Assembly: GCA_020426845.1 (NCBI GenBank)
Contig: JAGQPF010000016.1
Coordinates: 1-58,682 of the forward strand
Length of the DNA stretch: 58,682 nt
Direction: 5' to 3'
Source: Planctomycetales bacterium
GTDB lineage: Bacteria; Planctomycetota; Planctomycetia; Pirellulales; Pirellulaceae
The translations under genes and the position numbers were made by a program. This document shows, piece by piece, positions 52,868 through 58,682 of the stretch; positions within the stretch are counted from its first letter, which is position 1; every line of letters starts with the position of its first letter. A model generated the notes under the pieces. That model was not told the DNA's origin. It worked only from the letters and a program-made list of their open reading frames with translations, and did no database searches.

Positions 52868-54457
52868 ATGACCAACTTGCCCAAACCGCTTCTCTTTCTG
52901 GTGGTGGTTGCAGTTGCGTTCACGGGCTGTGATCGCCGCCCCCCGCCAGTCGCACTGCCTCCTTCGACGGCGCCCACTGTCGTGCCCCCATGGCAACAGG
53001 CGGCAGCCGAAAAACGCCAAGACGGCGCGAGTGACGCGTTTTCGGGGGCCGATGACGCCACCAAGTTGGTGGCAGACGCAACGCGGCTGATGGACAGTCC
53101 CACGCATGCCCCGGCCGACGACGAAGCGCCTGCGAAACCGCCGATCAAGGCACGCACCCCTCTTATCAAGGGGCTTAGTGAGCTGGCGCAAAGCACGCCC
53201 CTGGATGATGAGCAGCAAAACGAGCTGCTGGACAGTCTTGCCGAGGCGGATCAGATCCTTGCCGATGTGAAGGATGAGAACCGTCGCGCAATCGCTGACC
53301 TCAACCGGCAAGTTCAACTCAAGTCCGAGAACCATCCACACATCGTGCTCGTGGTCGCCAATCAGCTTGCGCGCCATCAACTCGGTTGTTATGGCGCCGA
53401 GCGGCCGACGACGGCGATCGACAAGCTCGCTGCCGAGGGCGCCTTATTGCGGCAGTTCTATGCGGGCGGCCCGAGCGTCGAGGCATCGTTCTGGTCCCTG
53501 CTGACCGGCAGAGACACGTCTCAGGCGGGCGTGGGCGCCAAGCATCTGCCGGAGGCGATGACGTTGGCGGAAGTGCTCTGGCACGCGGGCTATCAAACTG
53601 CGTTCGTCGGCGACTGGCGACTTCCTCCGGCCGGACAACAGCGAGGATTTGACGCCTGGTTCGGGGCGGCGCCCGGACAGGATCATCTGTTTCCCGAGGC
53701 GATACTGAGCGGCACGGCAACGGTTCGAGTGCCCAAGAACGCGGATGGACAGCGTGGACAGTTCGTCGACGAACTGTACGTCGAAGAGGCGTTGTCCATG
53801 CTCGGTCGGCGCGACCGCAGTCGGCCGCTGTTCATGATCGTGTCGCTGGCGGCGCCAGGCGCTGCGAGCGAATTGGAGGTCGCTGATGTGGCCGACGGGA
53901 TGGCGGCCAAATTGGATGAGGCGATCGCCCGGATTGATGCCGAGCTGGGCAGTCAAAACATGCGCCGCTCGACTGCCCTGGTCGTGACTTCCCACTCGGC
54001 CCCGGGCGGCGGACAGCCGGCATGCAAGGGCGCGCTGGGAGAGCTCTACGAAGGCGGACTGCGAGTGCCGCTGGTGATTCGCTGGCCCCAGCGGATCCGC
54101 GCCGGCAGCGTGGTTGAGGAGCCGTTCGGCATGTGGGACCTGCTTCCCACTTGTGCTCGATTGGCGGAGGCGATTCGCGTTCCTCGAGGTCTCGACGGCG
54201 CCAGCGCTCTGCCATTCCTTGTCTCGAGTCGCAAGGCTCCCACGCCCATGCGGCGGATGCTGTATTGGGAACAAACGACGCCTGAAGGCAAAGGGCAAGC
54301 CGTGCGCATGGGAGATTGGAAGGTCGTTCGACATCCCGGACGCAGCACTCGCGAAGATGTTGAGCTCTACAATCTGGCGGAAGACCCGCAAGAGAGTCGC
54401 AACGTTGCGGACAAGTTCCCGCGCATCCTGGAAGCCTTCCTCCGCGGCTCCTCCTAG
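52868..54457 (+). CDS. sulfatase-fold lipoprotein lacking the catalytic residues
   Basis: 529 residues from the ATG at 52868. A lipobox (LVVVAVAFTGC) is followed by a Pro/Ala linker and a sulfatase/alkaline-phosphatase fold from about 155. The fold is clear (ENHPHIVLVVANQLARHQLG, CYGAERPT, LAEVLWHAGYQTAFVGDW, LYEGGLRVPLVIRWPQRI, YWEQTTPEGKG, WKVVRHPG, NLAEDPQESRNVAD). Active-site positions are lost: the ADD metal motif reads ANQ, the C/SxPxR nucleophile region reads VEASF before LLTG, GKWH reads GDWR, and the later DHG reads SHS. It therefore probably binds rather than cleaves its ligand, or has a structural role. It converges with a canonical sulfatase. Confidence 0.85.
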   Translation: MTNLPKPLLFLVVVAVAFTGCDRRPPPVALPPSTAPTVVPPWQQAAAEKRQDGASDAFSGADDATKLVADATRLMDSPTHAPADDEAPAKPPIKARTPLIKGLSELAQSTPLDDEQQNELLDSLAEADQILADVKDENRRAIADLNRQVQLKSENHPHIVLVVANQLARHQLGCYGAERPTTAIDKLAAEGALLRQFYAGGPSVEASFWSLLTGRDTSQAGVGAKHLPEAMTLAEVLWHAGYQTAFVGDWRLPPAGQQRGFDAWFGAAPGQDHLFPEAILSGTATVRVPKNADGQRGQFVDELYVEEALSMLGRRDRSRPLFMIVSLAAPGAASELEVADVADGMAAKLDEAIARIDAELGSQNMRRSTALVVTSHSAPGGGQPACKGALGELYEGGLRVPLVIRWPQRIRAGSVVEEPFGMWDLLPTCARLAEAIRVPRGLDGASALPFLVSSRKAPTPMRRMLYWEQTTPEGKGQAVRMGDWKVVRHPGRSTREDVELYNLAEDPQESRNVADKFPRILEAFLRGSS

Positions 54458-54488
54458 TCCAAGGCAGGAGGCCTTTGAAGTTTAAGGC

Positions 54489-56162
54489 TTAAGGCGCGAG
54501 CACGAAGGCCGGGGTGAAGAAGGCGCCGATTTCCTCGCGATCATTTGGCTGTTGCGTCCCCGGGTTGCTGCGCCCCGCGGCGACCTGATTCTGAAACAAC
54601 CGATACAGCTCGCGCACTCTGTCGGGATGTTCCGCAGCCAAGTTGCGAGACTCGCCGGGATCGTCTTTCAAGTTGAAGAGCTGCACAAAAGGTGCTTGCG
54701 CCAGATCCTCCTCCGATTTCGGCGCGCGCCCAAACGTTTTCCTGGCCGCTCGCCACGCGTCGACTCGCCGCGGTGTGTTGCCGAACCGGCCGTCACATCC
54801 GCTGCCGGGGCACAACGCCAATTTCCAGTCGCCGCTGCGGACGACATGGCCCGCGCTGCCTTGCATCAGCATGGAACTGCGGCGGCCCTCCGCTGCCGGG
54901 TGTTGGAGCAGCGGCAGAAAACTAATGGAGTCCACGGCTTGGTTCGCGTCGAGTTTGACGTCGGCGATCTCGGCCAGCGTGGCCATCAAGTCGATCAATC
55001 CAACCAAGCGATGGCAGCTGGCGTTGGCCGGCGTCACTCCGGGCCAACGCGCCACCATCGGCACTCTCAGTCCTCCTTCGTAGACAGAGAACTTGTAGCC
55101 GCGATAGGGCCCGCAACTGTAGTGCCCCTGTTGTTGCATCAACTGATTTTGGCCCGGAGTCGCTTTGCGATTCGCTCCGGCATAGGCCGCGGCGCCGTGG
55201 TCCGACGAGGCGATCACCAGCGTGTTCTCGGTCAGCTTGGCTCGATCGAGCGCAGTAAGAACGCGCGCGACGCAATCGTCCGTCTCCATCACGAAGTCGC
55301 CGTAGACTCCGAGCGCGCTGCGCCCCGAGAATTTGTCGCTGGGGCTGACCGGAGTATGCGGGGCGGTCAGCGCCAGATACAGAAAGAACGGTGGAGCGTC
55401 CGCGTCCTGTTGGGTAGCCTGCCCTTGTGCGGCGATGTAATGCTCCGCTCGCGTCGCCAACGTGTCCAACACCTTGGTGTCCTCGAAATCGGTGGCGGCG
55501 GGACCAACGCGGTTAAACGCGCTCCAGCCCTTTTGCGCAGTGACGTCTCCCACCCAACGATTGTTGTGCACAAACGCGTACGGAAACATATCCAGCGAGC
55601 CGGGCAAAATATAGCTCTCGGCGAACTGGAACTGCGGCGGCCCAATCTGCAGTGGCCGCGTGAAGTCGACGTTCTCGGCGGTCTGTGGCTGCTGGTCCTT
55701 GGTGGCCATTTGAGTGCCCAGATGCCACTTGCCGACATACGCGGTGCGGTAGCCCGCGTCGCTCATCATGCGTCCCAACGTGTGCTGGGTTGTCGGAAAC
55801 CGCAGGCCGAGAAATCCCCAAGGGCCGCCCGGCGATGGATCGCCGAACCGCCAGGGATAGCGTCCCGTCATGATTGCCATTCGCGTCGGCACACAGACGG
55901 AGGCGTTGACATGCGCGTCTTGGAACCGCACGCCCTCTCGAGCGAGTCGGTCGAATCCCGGAGTCGCGATGCGACAGTACGACTGGCCGAAGCAGTTGAC
56001 GTCGCCGTAGCCCAAGTCGTCTGCCAGGATGAAAACGATGTTGGGGCGCCGAGCGGAGGCGGCGAAGCAAGTCGAGGCGAAAAGCAGGACGCCCGCGAAG
56101 ACCATTGTCGCGAAGGGCGAACCAACAATCACACGGGCGTATCGAGTAGCTTCCGATGACAT
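54489..56162 (-). CDS. arylsulfatase-like secreted enzyme
   Basis: 557 residues from the ATG at 56162; an ATG at 56105 just before the hydrophobic leader is the alternative. The signal segment (MVFAGVLLFASTCFAASA) directs export. All sulfatase residues are present: PNIVFILADDLGYGDVN (metal Asp pair), CVPTR (formylglycine Cys), GKWHLG, and SSDHGA. It belongs to the broad family-1 sulfatases that remove sulfate from polysaccharides or other esters; planctomycetes carry many. The formylglycine-generating enzyme must be encoded elsewhere. Substrate not inferable. Confidence 0.93.
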   Translation of the reverse strand: MSSEATRYARVIVGSPFATMVFAGVLLFASTCFAASARRPNIVFILADDLGYGDVNCFGQSYCRIATPGFDRLAREGVRFQDAHVNASVCVPTRMAIMTGRYPWRFGDPSPGGPWGFLGLRFPTTQHTLGRMMSDAGYRTAYVGKWHLGTQMATKDQQPQTAENVDFTRPLQIGPPQFQFAESYILPGSLDMFPYAFVHNNRWVGDVTAQKGWSAFNRVGPAATDFEDTKVLDTLATRAEHYIAAQGQATQQDADAPPFFLYLALTAPHTPVSPSDKFSGRSALGVYGDFVMETDDCVARVLTALDRAKLTENTLVIASSDHGAAAYAGANRKATPGQNQLMQQQGHYSCGPYRGYKFSVYEGGLRVPMVARWPGVTPANASCHRLVGLIDLMATLAEIADVKLDANQAVDSISFLPLLQHPAAEGRRSSMLMQGSAGHVVRSGDWKLALCPGSGCDGRFGNTPRRVDAWRAARKTFGRAPKSEEDLAQAPFVQLFNLKDDPGESRNLAAEHPDRVRELYRLFQNQVAAGRSNPGTQQPNDREEIGAFFTPAFVLAP

Positions 56163-56258
56163 GGCGGTGGCAGGGGCGGAGTGATGCGAGCGGGATCCGA
56201 TTGGGACTATCGTCGGTGATGGACCAACAATTCGCAAGCCGCTCCGCCGCCCGCCCGC

Positions 56259-56447
56259 TTACCAGGGCTTCAATTTCCAGCCAAGCACGAACCCAATCCC
56301 AAAGCACCACAATGCCGCCACTTCCGGCTTTTCGCTTGCGTAGTGTTTGATGTAATCCATGAGATCCTGGCGGACGTGCAGCTCAGACGCGTCGAGAGCA
56401 TGGTGATTTCGTTCCGGACCAGCGTGATGAAGGGTGGGGGTCTGCAT
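56259..56447 (-). CDS. small single-pass membrane protein
   Basis: 62 residues from the ATG at 56447 with AAGGAG upstream. A hydrophilic helical part (DLMDYIKHYASEKPEVAALW) leads into a C-terminal membrane segment (WCFGIGFVLGWKLKPW). The layout resembles a reduced ElaB/YqjD-type tail-anchored protein, like the neighbours upstream. Last gene of the stress cluster. Confidence 0.75.
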   Translation of the reverse strand: MQTPTLHHAGPERNHHALDASELHVRQDLMDYIKHYASEKPEVAALWCFGIGFVLGWKLKPW

Positions 56448-56491
56448 GACTTGCTCCTTGGGGTAAGGTTGTTGGCTTGGTTCAATGGGGT

Positions 56492-56947
56492 TCAGTGTGC
56501 CGACCACTCATCGCGTCCGTTACGCTTGAACGATCGCTTCACCCAGGCGATGTTTTGCGATAGTTCGGCACGAGATCGATCGAATTCGTCAACGCTGCTC
56601 GCGATTCGCGCCCAGCCGAGCGCGCCTAGCGTCCCGGCAAGCAGCATTCCACCGCCAGCAGCAAGGGCCAGGGTCGCGGACTCGGGCAAACGCGTGAACT
56701 GCTGTATGGCGGAGCTCAAGGCAAACAGCATGACGGGCACGGAGCCCAATGCCAGACAGCACCCAAGCGCCACCAGGGCCGCGGGCAGCGCAACACGACG
56801 CACCGCCGCTTTGGAGTCCGCGGCCAGTAGCTTGACCTGCAGCTCGGCCAACTCCGTGACATCGTGCAGGACATCGGACACTCCGCCTGTCACGGATTCC
56901 GATGTTCCACCGGCGGGACAGGCGATCGGGTCGATCGTTATGCTCAT
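56492..56947 (-). CDS. phage-holin-like superfamily III membrane protein
   Basis: 151 residues, with GGAAGGAAG before the start. Helical N-terminus (VLHDVTELAELQVKLLAADS), then two membrane segments (VALPAALVALGCCLALGSVPVML; LALAAGGGMLLAGTLGALGW) and a charged C-terminal helix. This is the layout of the 'putative actinobacterial holin-X / phage holin superfamily III' family, found in bacteria without lysis genes and often beside ElaB/DUF883 genes. A membrane-stress role is more likely than phage lysis. Confidence 0.8.
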   Translation of the reverse strand: MSITIDPIACPAGGTSESVTGGVSDVLHDVTELAELQVKLLAADSKAAVRRVALPAALVALGCCLALGSVPVMLFALSSAIQQFTRLPESATLALAAGGGMLLAGTLGALGWARIASSVDEFDRSRAELSQNIAWVKRSFKRNGRDEWSAH

Positions 56948-56968
56948 CGGTTCTTCCTTCCACGTGAG

Positions 56969-57214
56969 TCATTTGCGCTTGATCAGCCACCCAAGCAGAA
57001 CGCCGGCGGCGAATCCGAAACCCAGGGCGACGCCGGGGCGCGCCGCCATCTGATGCTCGGCGGCTTGCACGACGCGATCTACCTGAGGCTTGATTCGCTC
57101 CATCAGCGCCGTTGCTCCGCTCTCGGCGGATGACGGCGCGGGCGAAGCTGCGGATTGGCCGTAGCCTTGTGGCGGAGAGCTGAAGATTTGTGAGACTCGG
57201 TTGTGCGGCTCCAT
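56969..57214 (-). CDS. ElaB/YqjD-like tail-anchored protein
   Basis: 81 residues. A hydrophilic, Ser/Ala-rich start, a helical segment (ERIKPQVDRVVQAAEHQMAA) and the C-terminal membrane anchor RPGVALGFGFAAGVLLGWLI with a basic end (KRK). ElaB/YqjD proteins bind the membrane by this tail and, in E. coli, associate with ribosomes in stationary phase. The next gene upstream ends 4 nt before its start. Confidence 0.78.
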   Translation of the reverse strand: MEPHNRVSQIFSSPPQGYGQSAASPAPSSAESGATALMERIKPQVDRVVQAAEHQMAARPGVALGFGFAAGVLLGWLIKRK

Positions 57215-57218
57215 TTCA

Positions 57219-57650
57219 TCACTCCCCGGTCGAGTTGCTGGAGGAGGGGACGTCGCTGTCCGGATGCCGTGCGGTGATCAGCTTGCTGACCTGTTGGCCA
57301 ACGATGTGGGTCACCGACCTCATGGCGGCCGAGGCGAGCAAGCTCATCACCGGCGCGACCATGCTGCTGCTGGGGACCGCAGGCGACTCGGCATCGTCAC
57401 GGAGCGCCTCAACTTGCTCGCTGAGTTGCGAGATGGCGCTGGCCGCGCGATGATTTGGCCGCCGAGGGGCGAGGAAGTACCCTGCCGCGGCGGCAACGCC
57501 AACCGCCAGCCATGGGCGGCGTTTGACGATATTCCGCCAGTTGACCAAGTCTCGGGCATGATCGACGACCTTGCCGACATCTTCGTCGAGCGTTTGGCGA
57601 ATGCACGCCATCTGTTGTTGCACGTCAGCTCGTTCGCTGCTCTCTGCCAT
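57219..57650 (-). CDS. DUF883-like membrane-associated protein
   Basis: 143 residues. N-terminal helix (VQQQMACIRQTLDEDVGKVVDHARDL), then RRPWLAVGVAAAAGYFLAPR, the tail-anchor motif of DUF883/YqjD proteins, here in the middle, followed by a second helical region with a weak hydrophobic stretch (VMSLLASAAMRSVTHIVGQ). It is longer than typical members. Tightly linked with the previous gene (4-nt gap), so co-transcribed. Confidence 0.75.
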   Translation of the reverse strand: MAESSERADVQQQMACIRQTLDEDVGKVVDHARDLVNWRNIVKRRPWLAVGVAAAAGYFLAPRRPNHRAASAISQLSEQVEALRDDAESPAVPSSSMVAPVMSLLASAAMRSVTHIVGQQVSKLITARHPDSDVPSSSNSTGE

Positions 57651-57701
57651 GACCGAACTCCACCTTCACTCTACGGTAGAACGTAGTGCCGATTGCCGGG
57701 T

Positions 57702-57806
57702 TAGTGGACCGTCAAGCCTTCGAGTCGGGGTAGGAGAACTCGCGAAGCCGTGGCGAGCCACGAGCTTGGGACGAAGGCCAGCCCAACGAATTGGAGTTGA
57801 CGGGCA
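57702..57806. repeat. structured ~105-bp repeat, copy C
   Basis: Starts TAGTGGACCGTCAAGCCTTC and ends TTGACGGGCAC; central hairpin CGTGG-CGAG-CCACG. About 80-85% identical to copy A. It lies between the CsbD gene and the DUF883-like gene, where it might affect the shared transcript. Confidence 0.85.
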
Positions 57807-57828
57807 CTGGGTGTTTCTCAACGGCCTC

Positions 57829-58248
57829 TTAGCGGGACCGCATCACCAGACCCAGGATCACGCCCGCGACGAGGCCGCTGCCGAACGCCGCCGCGACAGA
57901 CTCGATCGGGCGCTGCTTCACCATGTGCTGCGTCTGGTCATACCCGGCCTTCACGGTGTCGGCCACATGCTCGTAGCTCTGGTGGACTCGGTCCGTGGCG
58001 TGGTCCGTCGCCTCGCGGATGGCGGCGGCCGTGCGGCTCGCCAGTGAAGCTCCCGAGGACAGCAGTTGGTCCAACTCTTGCTCCACCTTCTCCTTCGCCT
58101 CACCGGTCTTCCGCTGAATCAGCCCGACCAGCCGCTGCGCGTTGCCTTGAACCTCCGTCAACTCGTCATCGGTGAGCTGGCCCCACCGCTCCTTGATCTG
58201 ACCCTTCAGCTCGGTCCAGCTGCCTTGCATGACTTGTTGATTGATCAC
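57829..58248 (-). CDS. CsbD domain fused to an ElaB/YqjD-like anchor
   Basis: 139 residues. The N-terminal 55 residues match CsbD (GSWTELKGQIKERWGQLTDD, EVQGNAQRLVGLIQRKTGEAK), a general-stress family. The rest is a long helix ending in the DUF883/YqjD anchor KQRPIESVAAAFGSGLVAGV and an Arg-rich end. Soluble CsbD is therefore tethered to the membrane here, a fusion seen in planctomycetes and proteobacteria. Likely induced in stress or stationary phase, by family association. Confidence 0.88.
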   Translation of the reverse strand: MINQQVMQGSWTELKGQIKERWGQLTDDELTEVQGNAQRLVGLIQRKTGEAKEKVEQELDQLLSSGASLASRTAAAIREATDHATDRVHQSYEHVADTVKAGYDQTQHMVKQRPIESVAAAFGSGLVAGVILGLVMRSR

Positions 58249-58424
58249 GACTTCACTCCTTGGATTGAATCACCGTTTCGGAAGGGAAGCTCTCTGCAGG
58301 CAATCGACTCGATTTCGGCCTTCAGGCCCTCGCGCCGAATGCCCGCAGAGGAGTTTCCCGCATGCTCACACGCAGCATGACAAACGTTCCCACTGTTGCT
58401 GATGGCAATCAGATCGTCGCCCGC

Positions 58425-58595
58425 TTACACGACGGGGCGACGAATGCCTCCGAAGACCAGGCTGATGAAGAACAGCACCAGGAAGACGAAGAACAGCAGC
58501 TTCGCGATCCCGACCGAGGCGCCGGCGATGCCGCCAAAACCGAAGACCGCGGCGATCAAAGCGATAATCAAAAACGTGACGGCCCAACTCAACAT
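58425..58595 (-). CDS. DUF1328 (YtjA-like) small membrane protein
   Basis: 56 residues from the ATG at 58595: [20 protein letters not shown], then [18 protein letters not shown], then [12 protein letters not shown] and a basic end. Two membrane helices with the [10 protein letters not shown] turn are diagnostic of DUF1328. Such proteins are stress-linked and often near CsbD genes, as here. Reported separately because its frame is very short. Confidence 0.88.
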   Translation of the reverse strand: MLSWAVTFLIIALIAAVFGFGGIAGASVGIAKLLFFVFLVLFFISLVFGGIRRPVV

Positions 58596-58682
58596 GACTG
58601 ACTCCTCTGCAAATGGGTTTGAATCGTTGCGTCGCTTGACGCTTGATGCAGAGCTAACGCATGTCGCGTGCCAAACGTGAGA
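58596..58682. other. right edge, no feature seen
   Basis: The last 87 bp probably contain the promoter of the stress cluster; no gene supported. Confidence 0.3.

Noticed and set aside
56492..56947. Prophage lysis gene
   Set aside because: The holin-like family is common outside phages, and no endolysin, portal, capsid or integrase gene is near.

Overview
The window looks like chromosomal DNA of a high-GC planctomycete of the Pirellulales/Gemmatales type. The evidence is the gene families present: a DUF1549/DUF1553 cytochrome-type protein, a DUF1501 Tat-exported protein, a PSCyt1 cytochrome fused to WD40 repeats, LamG and pre-peptidase (PPC) domains, Hanks-type kinases with TPR tails, sulfatases, a PQQ-type beta-propeller and DUF1207. 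Most products carry export signals. No rRNA, classical tRNA, CRISPR array, transposase or phage structural gene was seen.

Layout. 1-1657: 3' part of a LamG/LRR protein that runs off the left edge. 1792-15554: a same-strand run of four large secreted proteins (WD40; DUF1549/DUF1553; PPC with coiled coil; cytochrome c/WD40/coiled coil), with a 59-bp palindromic tandem repeat before the last one. 15820-18537 (minus): DUF1501 protein and a secreted aldose 1-epimerase. 18913-22945: Ser/Thr kinase, then a FAD-dependent oxidoreductase. 22998-24122 (minus): a 246-aa protein of unknown function whose stop codon is followed 2 nt later by two tandem tRNA-like RNAs in circularly permuted order, then a strong intrinsic terminator. 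24317-33550: Trp-rich lipoprotein, PfkB sugar kinase, membrane protein with a pentapeptide-repeat tail, hydrolase, two thioredoxin-fold proteins, small molybdopterin oxidoreductase, unknown 458-aa protein, PQQ-type propeller. 34089-42642: DUF1207, TM2 membrane protein, 1628-aa kinase-TPR protein. 42683-48554: small and hypothetical genes plus a TPR protein. 48573-52435 (minus): CpaC-type secretin, CpaD-like lipoprotein and TadD-like TPR protein, a partial Tad pilus set. 52868-56162: a degenerate sulfatase-fold lipoprotein convergent with a canonical sulfatase. 56259-58595 (minus): small membrane and stress proteins (holin-like, ElaB/YqjD-like, CsbD, DUF1328).

How the parts work together. The 1.8-15.5 kb block encodes an exported heme/propeller/coiled-coil protein set, probably an envelope complex; two members carry similar Ala/Gln/Lys-rich coiled coils. 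The most unusual element is the 23.0-24.1 kb unit. Both RNA modules have a T-arm, then the 3' acceptor strand, a linker, the 5' acceptor strand, then a D-arm, and both are closed by a long helix in place of the anticodon stem. This inside-out cloverleaf resembles the tRNA-mimic module of bacterial YrlA Y RNAs, but it occurs as a tandem pair behind a protein gene and no Ro60/Rsr gene is present in the window. The region also has at least three families of short non-coding repeats, one of them a structured ~105-bp element with a compensatory base-pair change between copies.
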